Shown here: positions 30,601-38,058 of the stretch, one piece after another | How the letters are laid out: every line of letters starts with the position of its first letter | Position numbering within the stretch: position 1 is the first letter of the stretch | Assembly: GCA_016215605.1 (NCBI GenBank) | Contig: JACRJB010000034.1 | Span: forward strand, 1 to 64,000 | Source of the DNA: Rhodopseudomonas palustris | Lineage (GTDB): Bacteria; Pseudomonadota; Alphaproteobacteria; Rhizobiales; Xanthobacteraceae | Reading direction: 5' to 3' | DNA length: 64,000 nucleotides | The notes under the pieces: generated by a model | What the model was told of the DNA's origin: nothing | The model's input: the letters and a program-made list of their open reading frames with translations, nothing else | Databases searched by the model: none | Made by a program: the position numbers and the translations under genes

Positions 30601-30752
30601 TGGATCACCATCGTCTTGATGGTGAACGCCGGATCCTCTTCGCGCCCGAGTTCGAGATACGAAAACAGGCCGGCCGCCATGAAGGCGATCATGAAGTACC
30701 ACACCATCGAACGGTGATGCAGCGCCCAGTCGGAGAGATTGAACTTCTTCAC
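27696..30752 (-). CDS. RND efflux pump inner-membrane subunit (HAE1/TriC-like)
   Basis: A 1018-residue transporter. The family features are visible: N-terminal helix then ELGREEDPAFTIKTMVIQAKW, TM4 with the proton-relay LGLLVDDAMIAVEMMVARLE, the large periplasmic loops, and a C-terminal set ending VLTLLFLPALYVAWFRIKMP. Proton-driven export across both membranes needs a periplasmic adaptor and an outer-membrane channel. Two adaptors are encoded directly upstream, but no outer-membrane factor is in the window. The GTG start overlaps the preceding stop by four bases (GTGA). The length and the paired adaptors resemble TriABC of Pseudomonas. Confidence 0.95.
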   Translation of the reverse strand: MKKFNLSDWALHHRSMVWYFMIAFMAAGLFSYLELGREEDPAFTIKTMVIQAKWPGASAEETTRQVTDRIEKKLEELESLDYTKSITTAGETTVFVELRDTTKARDVVPTWVRVRNMINDIKGDFPQGVVGPAFNDRFGDVFGNIYAFTSDGLTQRQLRDQVEDVRAKVLQVPNVGRVDIIGAQDEVIYLEFSPRKVAALGLDQRSIIASLQAQNAITPSGVLQAGPERVAVRVSGQFASEESLKAINLRVNDRFFPLTDIATIHRGYVDPPTSLFRFKGEPAIGLAIGMKAGANLLQFGEALKEKMKHISADLPVGAEVHLVSDQPQIVDEAVSGFTRALFEAVAIVLAISFISLGLRAGLVVAISIPLVLAITFLVMSYSDISLQRISLGALIIALGLLVDDAMIAVEMMVARLEIGDSLEKAATYVYTSTAFPMLTGTLVTVAGFIPIGLNSSAAGEFTFTLFVVIAVSLITSWIVAVLFTPLLGVTILPKKMKGHHETKGWFTRAFSRTLSFCMRWRWLTIGVTVAAFALSIVGMGFVQQQFFPSSDRNELIVDWNLPQNSSIAETSAQMQQFEREALQGKDGIDHWSTYVGQGAPRFVLSFDVQPADRSFGQIVIVTKSLADRDRLQPELQAYLKKTFPGTDALVKLLDIGPPVGRPIQYRVSGPDIGKVRELSRQLAGIMATNPHLGDVVYDWMEPERVVKVNVLQDKARQLGITSEDIASTLNGILDGTSITQVRDDIYLVNVLGRANAAERGSIETLRNLQLSGSSGQSVPLAAVATFRYELEQPTIWRRSRLPTITLKAGIIDAVQPATVADQLKPKIAEFNAKLPFGYAAVAGGTVEESAKSQAPIAAVVPIMLFVMATILMVQLQSFSRLFLVFAVAPLALIGVVAALLPSGAPLGFVAILGVLALIGILIRNSVILIVQIEHLRSEGKPPWDAVFEATEHRMRPILLTAAAASLALIPIAREVFWGPMAFAMMGGIIVGTVLTLLFLPALYVAWFRIKMPEEGTPA

Positions 30753-31822
30753 GCTTGCGGTTCCCCTTCGAGGCGGACCCGCTGGCCCTCCTTGAGTTGA
30801 TGGACCCCGGCCCTCACGACGCGCGCGCCCGCCGTGATGCCGTCCGCGACTTCGGCGAAATTGGCGTCACCGCCGACGACCTGCACCTTGCGCTTGCTGA
30901 CCACCGCGTTCGCCGGGTCGACCACCCAGACATAGGACTGGCCGCCTTCGGTCAGGATCGCGGTCGCGGGCAATCGATAGCCGCGCTGCGGCCGACCGGG
31001 GATCAGCGTGTTGATCGTCGAGCCGAGCCGGAACAGATCGGGCGGCGACGTCAGCGTGATGCGGACGCGCCTGGTCCGTGTCACCGGATCGGCCTGCGGC
31101 GCGATCTCGCGCACTTTGCCGTCGGCCTGGATGCTGGGGTCGAGTTGCAGCCGCACCGTCAGCGGCGCGCCGATCTTGAGCATGCCGGCGAGTTCTTCGG
31201 CGACGTCGATCACCGCCTCGCGAATATCCGGCCGCGCCACCGTGACGACGGTCTGGCCGGGGTTGACGATCTGGCCGACCTGCACGCTGACCGCGGTGAC
31301 GATGCCGGCATATTCGGCTTCGAGCTTGGTGTAGCTGAGTTGCTCGCGGGCCTTGGTCAGATTCGACTGCGCCCGCGTCACCGCCGCCTGCGCCGCTGCG
31401 CTGCTCTGCTCGGCGGAATCCAGCGTGGCCTTGGTGGTGGCTCCGGTCTCGATCAGCGCGCGCTGGCGATTGGCCGTGCCGTTCGCGTTGATGTACTGGC
31501 CCTGCGCCGTCGAGACCTCGGCGAGCGCCGAGCGCACCGCCAGTTCGGCCGCGAACGGATCGACCGCCGCCAGCGTCTGCCCTTTGACGACGCTGTCGCC
31601 GACATTCACCGGCCGCGCGATCAACCGGCCGAGCATGCGGAAACCGTAGTCCGTCTTGAACTGCGGCTCGACCGTGCCGACCACGGCGAGCGTGCTGGCG
31701 TGCAGCGGTTCGACCACCAACGAGAGCACCGGCCGGATCGGCTCGTGCTGCTCCTGTTTCTTGCCGCAGCCAACGACCAGCAGACAGGCCGCGGCGACGC
31801 CGAGCATGCGAACGGCCGTCAT
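30749..31822 (-). CDS. RND periplasmic adaptor subunit (membrane fusion lipoprotein), second copy
   Basis: A 357-residue adaptor. The lipobox LLVVGC marks lipid attachment. The barrel-sandwich/lipoyl parts are GRLIARPVNVGDSVVKGQTL and SYTKLEAEYAGIVTAVSVQV, separated by an alpha-hairpin (about 95-150). The beta-barrel and membrane-proximal domains follow. Start ATG overlaps the previous stop by four bases (ATGA), and its own stop overlaps the pump start. It is the second of two tandem adaptors. Confidence 0.93.
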   Translation of the reverse strand: MTAVRMLGVAAACLLVVGCGKKQEQHEPIRPVLSLVVEPLHASTLAVVGTVEPQFKTDYGFRMLGRLIARPVNVGDSVVKGQTLAAVDPFAAELAVRSALAEVSTAQGQYINANGTANRQRALIETGATTKATLDSAEQSSAAAQAAVTRAQSNLTKAREQLSYTKLEAEYAGIVTAVSVQVGQIVNPGQTVVTVARPDIREAVIDVAEELAGMLKIGAPLTVRLQLDPSIQADGKVREIAPQADPVTRTRRVRITLTSPPDLFRLGSTINTLIPGRPQRGYRLPATAILTEGGQSYVWVVDPANAVVSKRKVQVVGGDANFAEVADGITAGARVVRAGVHQLKEGQRVRLEGEPQA

Positions 31823-32898
31823 GAGCTCACCCCTTCGTAGGTGACGATCTGCGCCGGGCGCAGAAACTTCCCGCCTTCAGTCACCACCCGCTCGCCGGGC
31901 TTCAGACCGCTGGCGACCACGACGGAATTCGTCTCGTAGGTTTCGATGACGACGCTCCTGAGCGACACCGCGTGGCTGCTCGGATCCACCACCCAGACGG
32001 CGGGACCGTGGATGTCGGACGTCAGCGCACTCCAGGGCAGCGCGATCTTGTCGACCGGCTTGCTGCGTCCTTCGGCGACCACCACGCTGCCGAGCGTCAT
32101 CGCGGCGGGCGGATCGATGATCGACATTTTCACCCGCACCGATCCGGTCTTCGGATCGACGGACGGCGAAATTTCCCGCGGCCGCGCCGTCGCGGTGACC
32201 GACGGATCCGACAGCAGCGTCAGTTTCGCGCCTTCGCCTTCCCACTGCGTCAGGAAGATCGACTCGTAGACGTCGACGACGGCGTCGCGCGCGCCGTCCT
32301 CGGCCAGCGTGTAGGCCGATTGCGCCGCCTGGGCGACCTGCCCGACCTCGATATTGCGTGCGGTTATGATGCCCGGCGCGCTGGCGCGGAGTTCGGTGTA
32401 GCTCAGGGCATCGGTCGAATTGCCGAGCTGTGCCTTGGCGGTCTCCAGCGAGCCTTCCGCCGTGCGCAGCGCCTCCTGCGCCTGATCATACGCGACGCGG
32501 GTGGTGAAGCCCTTGTCGATCAGCGACTTCTGGCGCTCGAAATTGGCGGTGGCGACCCGCACCTGCGCCTCGGCCGACGCGACCGCAGCCTGCGATCCGG
32601 CGAGGTCCGCCTGCTGTTCGGTGGGGTCGATCCGCGCCAGCACCTCGCCGGCATTGACGTGGGCGCCGACGTCGACCAGCCGCTCGGTCACCCGCCCGCT
32701 GACCCGGAACGACAATTCGGTGCTGACGCGCGCCTGCACATCGCCGGTCAGGCGAATCACGGTCTGCGACGGCTGCAGCCGGACGACCTCGGTCTTGACC
32801 AGCAACAGCGCGCGGACCGGCTGCGCCTTTTCACCACCGCACCCTGCCAAAGACAGGGCGAGCGGCACCAGCAGGATCATCCGGAACGCAGAAAGCAT
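31819..32898 (-). CDS. RND periplasmic adaptor subunit (membrane fusion lipoprotein), first copy
   Basis: A 359-residue adaptor, first gene of the leftward operon. The lipobox is SLAGC. It has the usual order: lipoyl half GRVTERLVDVGAHVNAGEVL, long alpha-hairpin, second lipoyl half SYTELRASAPGIITARNIEV, beta-barrel, and a membrane-proximal domain ending VVTEGGKFLRPAQIVTYEGV. It resembles its tandem partner but is clearly diverged, which fits pumps that need two different adaptors. Expression should be controlled by the divergent TetR repressor through the operator at 32936-32967. Confidence 0.93.
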   Translation of the reverse strand: MLSAFRMILLVPLALSLAGCGGEKAQPVRALLLVKTEVVRLQPSQTVIRLTGDVQARVSTELSFRVSGRVTERLVDVGAHVNAGEVLARIDPTEQQADLAGSQAAVASAEAQVRVATANFERQKSLIDKGFTTRVAYDQAQEALRTAEGSLETAKAQLGNSTDALSYTELRASAPGIITARNIEVGQVAQAAQSAYTLAEDGARDAVVDVYESIFLTQWEGEGAKLTLLSDPSVTATARPREISPSVDPKTGSVRVKMSIIDPPAAMTLGSVVVAEGRSKPVDKIALPWSALTSDIHGPAVWVVDPSSHAVSLRSVVIETYETNSVVVASGLKPGERVVTEGGKFLRPAQIVTYEGVSS

Positions 32899-32932
32899 GA
32901 TGAGGCGGCCTATCCTTCAGGTCGGTCTCCCC

Positions 32933-32970
32933 CAATTATTATTGACTGACCCGAAAGTCAATAATAAGAT
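32933..32970. promoter_or_regulatory. TetR operator with two divergent promoters
   Basis: A perfect inverted repeat, TTATTATTGACT / AGTCAATAATAA (32936-32947 and 32956-32967), with an 8-base spacer. Each arm contains a -35 TTGACT. Rightward: TTGACT (32942-32947), 17 bp, TAAGAT (32965-32970), seven bases before the tetR ATG. Leftward: TTGACT, 17 bp, TAATTG (32938-32933). A bound TetR dimer would cover both promoters. Seen in sequence; binding is inferred. Confidence 0.8.
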
Positions 32971-32976
32971 ACGAGC

Positions 32977-33609
32977 ATGAAAGCCGAGATGCCCCCCGAA
33001 CCCAAAAAGCGTAGCCGGCGCAAAGCCGAACGCCCCGCTGAGATCCTCGACGCAGCGTTCGAGGAGTTCGTTCAGCACGGCTATTCAGCCACGCGGCTGG
33101 AAGATGTGGCGACCCGAGCGGGCGTCACCAAGGGGACGATCTATTTTTACTTCGACACCAAGGAGCGCGTGTTCGAGGAAATGGTCCGGCACAAGTCGCA
33201 GACCTTCCTGCCGGATCTGGCGAACCACGTCTCGAGCCTGAAGGGCTCGCACACCGAGCGGTTGCGCGAGCTGATGGCCTTCACCTATGCGCACATTGCG
33301 GAGAACCGTGAATCCCGCGAAGTCCTCCGCTTCCTCATCTCGGAGGGCGGCCGTTTCCCGGAGCTGGTCGAGCGGCACTACGACGAGTTCGTGGTGCCGA
33401 TGATGGATCAATTCAAGACCGTCATCGACGAGGGTGTGGCCGCATGCGCATTCCGGGCCGCGCCAGCGACGGAGTTCATCGAGATGATCATGAGCCCGGC
33501 TCTGCTGGTCTGCCTGTGGTCGATGCTGTTCGGAACCCGCAAGCACTTCGACATCACCGCCTTCACCGAAGCCAGCACCGATCTGGTATTGCGAGGCCTC
33601 GTGAAGTGA
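32977..33609 (+). CDS. TetR-family repressor of the divergent efflux operon
   Basis: A 210-residue regulator. The N-terminal HTH is clear: RPAEILDAAFEEFVQHGYSA, then TRLEDVATRAGVTKGTIYFY followed by FDTKERVFEEMV. The C-terminal ligand domain is of the common AcrR type and has no identifiable ligand. The gene is divergent from the two-adaptor RND operon, separated by the palindromic operator, so it should repress both that operon and itself. Its -10 TAAGAT ends seven bases before the ATG, which would make its mRNA leaderless or nearly so; no Shine-Dalgarno sequence fits in between. Confidence 0.92.
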   Translation: MKAEMPPEPKKRSRRKAERPAEILDAAFEEFVQHGYSATRLEDVATRAGVTKGTIYFYFDTKERVFEEMVRHKSQTFLPDLANHVSSLKGSHTERLRELMAFTYAHIAENRESREVLRFLISEGGRFPELVERHYDEFVVPMMDQFKTVIDEGVAACAFRAAPATEFIEMIMSPALLVCLWSMLFGTRKHFDITAFTEASTDLVLRGLVK

Positions 33610-33753
33610 ACGCGCGGCTGGGCGCGGCCGCGGTTCCAAAGCGGCGCCGCCAACCCGGTGCATAACGGCGCGCAATCTTGCCCGAGCGCTCGACGGGCTG
33701 CCGCTGGATTGTTAAGCCCCCTGCTCGCGCGAAAGGAGACCTCGGGCCGAGCC

Positions 33754-35274
33754 ATGACCGTTGCGATCGAAATGGGGCAAACCAATTCAGGCGCAACCGC
33801 GGCTCTCGATCTCGAGGAACTGCTGGCGACGCGGCTGCTGGTGCAAGGCAATTCCGGCTCGGGCAAATCGCATCTGCTGCGCCGCCTGCTGGAGCAGAGC
33901 GCGCCCTGGGTGCAGCAGGCGATCATCGATCCGGAAGGCGACTTCGTCACGCTGGCCGAACGCTTCGGCCATCTCGTCATCAATGCCGAGGACCACACCG
34001 AGCGCGGCCTGCAGGTCGCCGGCGAGCGCGCCCGCATCCACCGCGTCTCGGCGGTGCTCAATCTCGAAGGGCTGGACGCCGAGAACCAGATGCGCCGCGC
34101 CGCGGCGTTTCTCGACGGCATGTTCAACACCGCGCGCGACCATTGGTACCCGATGCTCGTGGTGGTCGACGAAGCGCAGCTGTTCGCGCCCGCCGTCGCC
34201 GGCGAAGTCTCCGACGAAGCGCGCAAGCTGTCGCTCGGCGCCATGACCAATCTGATGTGCCGCGGCCGCAAGCGCGGCCTCGCCGGCGTGATCGCCACCC
34301 AGCGCCTCGCCAAGCTCGCCAAGAACGTCGCCGCCGAAGCCTCGAACTTCCTGATGGGCCGCACCTTCCTCGACATCGACATGGCGCGCGCCGCCGACCT
34401 GCTCGGCATGGAGCGGCGGCAGGCGGATGCGTTCCGCGATCTCGAGCGCGGCCAGTTCATGGCGCTCGGCCCTGCTTTGTCCCGCCGCCCGCTGGCGCTG
34501 CGGATCGGGGCGACCGACACCCACCCGCGCAACGCGACGCCGCGGCTGATGCCGCTGCCCGAAGAAGCGTTGCAGGACGCGCGCTCGATCATCCTCGCCG
34601 AGCCGCCCCCGGAGATTTCGACGCGGCCGCAGCGCCGCTCGGCGCCGGACCTGCTCAGCCAATTGATGGCGGCGAAGTCCGCGGCGCTCGAGGTTCGTCC
34701 GGAGCCGGTGGAGCAGCCGCTCAGCGCCGAGGAACTGGCGACCCGGCGCGAGCGACTCGACCGCATCCTGCGCGCGATCCTCGCCGAGCCCGACGCCGGC
34801 TTCCGCGCCATCGGCGTGTTGTATCAGGAGTTCATCGTGCGCTGCCGGATCGAAGGCCTCGCGGCAACGATCCCGGATTTGGCCGATTTCCGCCGGATGC
34901 TGACCCATGCCCGCGCCGGACTGACCACCGAGGAGATCGCCGACGACGACGGCTGGCAGGACGTCTCGCTGCGCGCGGGGACGCTGCCCGACGACATGCA
35001 GGGCGTGTTCATGATGATCGCGCGCGCCGCCAAGGAAGGCTGGCCCTGCCCCGGCGACGCGGCGATCGCCCGCGCCTACGGCACCCACTCGCTGCGCCGC
35101 GCGCGGCGTCTGCTGACTTACATCGAGGAACAGGGACTGATCGTCTGCCAGTTCGACGGCACCGGCCGCCGCACCGTCACGCTGGTCGAACTCGCCTGGG
35201 CGACCGCGCCGGGCGACCCCAACGCGGCCGAAGAGATGCCCTCCGAAGACGCCTGTAGCGCATCGTCGGCGTGA
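33754..35274 (+). CDS. Stand-alone HerA/FtsK-type P-loop ATPase
   Basis: A 506-residue cytoplasmic protein. Walker A is LVQGNSGSGKSHLLRRLLEQ (29-48), followed by IIDPEGDFVTLAERFGH, Walker B LVVVDEAQLF (135-144), the sensor/arginine-finger region LMCRGRKRGLAGVIATQRLA and ASNFLMGRTFLD. These are typical of the COG0433 HerA-like group, which are hexameric DNA or protein pumps. The C-terminal 150 residues have a winged-helix-like part (AIARAYGTHSLRRARRLLTY). No NurA nuclease or SIR2 partner is next to it, so a defence role is not supported by context. AAAGGAG lies 15 bp before the ATG. Confidence 0.85.
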   Translation: MTVAIEMGQTNSGATAALDLEELLATRLLVQGNSGSGKSHLLRRLLEQSAPWVQQAIIDPEGDFVTLAERFGHLVINAEDHTERGLQVAGERARIHRVSAVLNLEGLDAENQMRRAAAFLDGMFNTARDHWYPMLVVVDEAQLFAPAVAGEVSDEARKLSLGAMTNLMCRGRKRGLAGVIATQRLAKLAKNVAAEASNFLMGRTFLDIDMARAADLLGMERRQADAFRDLERGQFMALGPALSRRPLALRIGATDTHPRNATPRLMPLPEEALQDARSIILAEPPPEISTRPQRRSAPDLLSQLMAAKSAALEVRPEPVEQPLSAEELATRRERLDRILRAILAEPDAGFRAIGVLYQEFIVRCRIEGLAATIPDLADFRRMLTHARAGLTTEEIADDDGWQDVSLRAGTLPDDMQGVFMMIARAAKEGWPCPGDAAIARAYGTHSLRRARRLLTYIEEQGLIVCQFDGTGRRTVTLVELAWATAPGDPNAAEEMPSEDACSASSA

Positions 35275-35295
35275 ACCGACGCGGACGATGCAGCG

Positions 35296-36294
35296 CTAAC
35301 CGCCGGTGGCCGACATATGTCGCCGCAACGACGGACGCCCCCCGGGACCGATCTGGAAATCATGACCGCGCGGCTTGCCGCTGACGGCCGATCCGATCGC
35401 GTCGATCAGATCGGCGTCCTCGCCGCCACCACGCAGGATGCGCCTGAGATCGACCGCGTTCTCCTGCCCCAGGCAGGCATGCAGAACGCCGGATGCGGTC
35501 ACGCGCACGCGGTTGCAGTCGCCACAAAAATTGTGAGTCATCGGCGTGATGAAGCCGATCTTGCCGCCGGTCTCGACCACGCGCGCGTAGCGCGCCGGCC
35601 CGCCGGTGCGCTCGACCAGATCGACCAGCGTCCAGCGCTGCTCGATCTGCCGGCGCAACGCCGTCAGCGGAAGAAACTGATCGGTCCGGTCCGACCCGAT
35701 CTCGCCCAGCGGCATGGTTTCGATCAAAGTGAGCGTCATGCCGCCGCGATGGGCGAAGCCGATCAGATCGTCGATCTCGGTTTCCGTGAAACCCTTCAGC
35801 GCCACGGCGTTGAGCTTGACCGCGAGCCCCGCCCGTCGCGCCGCCTCGATGCCCTCGAGCACGCGGGCGAGCGATCCGCCGCGCGTGATCGTCGCGTATT
35901 TCTCCGGATCGAGCGAGTCCATCGAGACGTTGACCCGCCGCACCCCCAGCGCGTGAAGGTCCTCCGCATGGCGCGCGAGTTGGGTGCCGTTGGTCGTCAG
36001 CGTCAGCTCGCGCAATCCGCCACTCGACAAATGCCGCGACAGGCCGCGGAACAGCCGCACGATCTCCTTCCGCACCAGCGGCTCGCCGCCGGTCACCCGG
36101 ATGGTTTCGACGCCGCAGGCGATGAAGCAACCCGCGATGCGATCGAGCTCCTCGAACGACAGCAGTTGCTTACTCGGCAGAAACTCCATCGTCTCGGACA
36201 TGCAGTACCTGCATCGCAGATCGCAACGATCCGTCACCGACAGCCGCAGATACTTCACGCGCCTGCCAAAGGCGTCGGCGAACGGCACCGCCAT
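35296..36294 (-). CDS. moaA: GTP 3',8-cyclase MoaA, copy 2
   Basis: A 332-residue paralogue of the MoaA encoded at 14316-15353. Both clusters are intact: [14 protein letters not shown] (C24, C28, C31) and [20 protein letters not shown] followed by CLG. SAM-binding [11 protein letters not shown] is present, and the protein ends in the essential Gly-Gly (MSATGG). The start at [10 protein letters not shown] follows GGAAGGGAG. It lies 46 bp after a ferredoxin reductase gene and is the last gene of a leftward cluster with a ferredoxin and a molybdopterin oxidoreductase, so it may supply extra cofactor when that enzyme is induced. Confidence 0.95.
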   Translation of the reverse strand: MAVPFADAFGRRVKYLRLSVTDRCDLRCRYCMSETMEFLPSKQLLSFEELDRIAGCFIACGVETIRVTGGEPLVRKEIVRLFRGLSRHLSSGGLRELTLTTNGTQLARHAEDLHALGVRRVNVSMDSLDPEKYATITRGGSLARVLEGIEAARRAGLAVKLNAVALKGFTETEIDDLIGFAHRGGMTLTLIETMPLGEIGSDRTDQFLPLTALRRQIEQRWTLVDLVERTGGPARYARVVETGGKIGFITPMTHNFCGDCNRVRVTASGVLHACLGQENAVDLRRILRGGGEDADLIDAIGSAVSGKPRGHDFQIGPGGRPSLRRHMSATGG

Positions 36295-36340
36295 CGGTCT
36301 GCTCCCTTCCGAGGATGATTCCGCGAGATCGAGGCCGACA

Positions 36341-37675
36341 TCAGGGCGACGCATTCAGCGCCGCCATCATCTCGGGCACCGACACGAATTTGTCGCGCGG
36401 CCTGCCGTGCAAAGCCCCTTTGCGCTTCTCGGCCGCGTCGATGGCGGCCCAGTCGTCGTAGCTGACGATCCGTGGCACGCGCGTACGTAGCCGCGCCAGC
36501 AACGCCTCGGCGCTGCCCGCGCGGACGCCCGCATCAGGAGGCAGATCCGCCACGACGGCTTCGGCAGTGGCCATGCCGCAAGCGCGATTAGTCCCGATCG
36601 TGCCGCTCGGGCCACGCTTGCTCCAGCCGCAGACATACAGGCCGGCGACCACGCCGTTCGCGTCGATCACGCGCCCCTCGCGATTGGCGTGGACGCCGCG
36701 CTGCGCGTCGTAAGGCACGCCGGCGAGCGGCGCGGTGCGTCGACCGATGCTGCTGAACACGAGCCCGCAGGCGATCTGTTCGATGCCTTCGGTCGGATGC
36801 GCGAAACGGACCGCCTCGACCCGGCGTTGGCCGGCCACCGCGACCGGCGAACGGCCGAACCGAAAGATGCAGCGCTTCGGCTTGGACCGAGACTGCTCGG
36901 AGAACGCACGCAGCAGCGACACTCGTTCGATCAGGTCCGGATCGCCGGTCGCCAGGCCGGGATCATCGGAAATATCGCCAGGTGCGACATAGGGATCGCA
37001 CTGGTCCAAGGCGAGGAAATCTCGCAATTCCTTGGCGCCGAATTTCGCTTGCGCCGGTCCGCCGCGGCCGACCACGTGGATCTCGCGAATCCGGCTTTGC
37101 GAAAGCGCCTCGAGCGCATGGCCGGCGATGTCGGTTCGGCTTAGTTCGTCGACGGTTCGCGCCAGGATCCGTGCGACGTCGAGCGCGACGTTGCCGTGAC
37201 CAACGATGACCACAGCCTCATGATCGAGGTCGAAGGCGAAATCGCGGTAGTCCGGATGGCCGTTGTACCAGGCGACGAAGTCGGCGGCGTGATGGCATCC
37301 CGGCAGCTCTTCGCCGGGGATGCCCAGCGGCCGGCTGATATCGGCGCCGGTGGCGAGAATCACGGCGTCGTAGCTGGCGCGAAGTTCATCGATGGTCACG
37401 TCGCGGCCGACGGAGACGCCGCCGACGAAGCGAAACCCCGGCATCGCCGCGATTCGGTCGAACGTGATCGTCACCTGCTTGAGTTTGGGATGATCCGGAG
37501 CGACCCCGAACCGCACCAGCCCGTACGGCACCGGGAGTTGCTCGAACATGTCGATGGCGACCGGCCGGCCGGAGCGAAACAAGGCTTCCGTGGCGTAGAA
37601 GCCGCTCGGCCCGCTGCCGACCACCGCGATTCGAAACCGACCCGTGCCGGCCGGCTCGTGCGCAGACGCGGTCAT
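36341..37675 (-). CDS. Ferredoxin/adrenodoxin-type NADP+ reductase (FprA-like)
   Basis: A 444-residue FAD enzyme that moves electrons between NADP(H) and ferredoxin. The N-terminal [20 protein letters not shown] (FAD), the substrate loop [20 protein letters not shown] and the NADP site [20 protein letters not shown] match FprA and mitochondrial adrenodoxin reductases. The FAD site near the C-terminus is [20 protein letters not shown]. The start codon overlaps the ferredoxin stop by four bases (ATGA), so the two are translated together and are very likely partners. It is followed by moaA copy 2. Confidence 0.95.
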   Translation of the reverse strand: MTASAHEPAGTGRFRIAVVGSGPSGFYATEALFRSGRPVAIDMFEQLPVPYGLVRFGVAPDHPKLKQVTITFDRIAAMPGFRFVGGVSVGRDVTIDELRASYDAVILATGADISRPLGIPGEELPGCHHAADFVAWYNGHPDYRDFAFDLDHEAVVIVGHGNVALDVARILARTVDELSRTDIAGHALEALSQSRIREIHVVGRGGPAQAKFGAKELRDFLALDQCDPYVAPGDISDDPGLATGDPDLIERVSLLRAFSEQSRSKPKRCIFRFGRSPVAVAGQRRVEAVRFAHPTEGIEQIACGLVFSSIGRRTAPLAGVPYDAQRGVHANREGRVIDANGVVAGLYVCGWSKRGPSGTIGTNRACGMATAEAVVADLPPDAGVRAGSAEALLARLRTRVPRIVSYDDWAAIDAAEKRKGALHGRPRDKFVSVPEMMAALNASP

Positions 37676-37977
37676 CGTCCGAGCGCCTGCCTGCGTTCGT
37701 CGGCGCCGGGCAGCGGCGCGAGCCGCGCGGTGATGACCGGTGTTTCGGCGGCGCGCTTGCGATTGACGTCGATCCAGAATTTCTGATGCGCCGGCAACCG
37801 ATAGTCCGGCTCGATGGCGCCGACCGGACACGCCGGGGCGCAGCCGCCGCAATCGATGCAGTTCTCCGGATCGATATAGGTCATCGCCGCATCGACATGG
37901 AAACACTCGACCGGACAGACCGTCACGCATTCCGTGTAGCGACAGCCTTTGCAATTGTCCGTGACCACATACGCCAT
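37672..37977 (-). CDS. fdxA: FdxA-type 7Fe ferredoxin
   Basis: A 101-residue ferredoxin. The cysteine pattern NCKGCRYTECVTVCPVECFH and NCIDCGGCAPACPVGAIEPD is that of the 3Fe-4S plus 4Fe-4S (Azotobacter FdI-like) group, with a C-terminal extension typical of FdxA. It should carry electrons between the reductase encoded next to it and the molybdopterin oxidoreductase encoded 81 bp upstream. ATGA overlap with the reductase gene. Start ATG at 37977. Confidence 0.95.
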   Translation of the reverse strand: MAYVVTDNCKGCRYTECVTVCPVECFHVDAAMTYIDPENCIDCGGCAPACPVGAIEPDYRLPAHQKFWIDVNRKRAAETPVITARLAPLPGADERRQALGR

Positions 37978-38058
37978 CGTCCGACTTCCCGTGTATCGAT
38001 TGAGATCAACATCGACCGACGCCGGAGCGTCGGTCGTCGCTCGCGTCGTCGCGGCCGG

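Noticed and set aside
27897-30800. 967-codon open frame on the plus strand opposite the RND pump gene
   Set aside because: It is the antisense shadow of the pump gene: rich in Arg, His, Asp and Gln, without any domain, and caused by the GC-biased codon positions of the real gene.
33754-36294. HerA-like ATPase and neighbouring MoaA as a phage-defence pair
   Set aside because: The genes converge, moaA belongs to the Mo-enzyme cluster, and it has all features of cofactor synthesis rather than of an antiviral radical-SAM enzyme (viperin).
37990-38010. TTGAGATCAA upstream of fdxA as a possible FNR/FixK box
   Set aside because: The FixK consensus needs TTGAT-N4-ATCAA. Here the half-sites are separated by only one base, so spacing is wrong.
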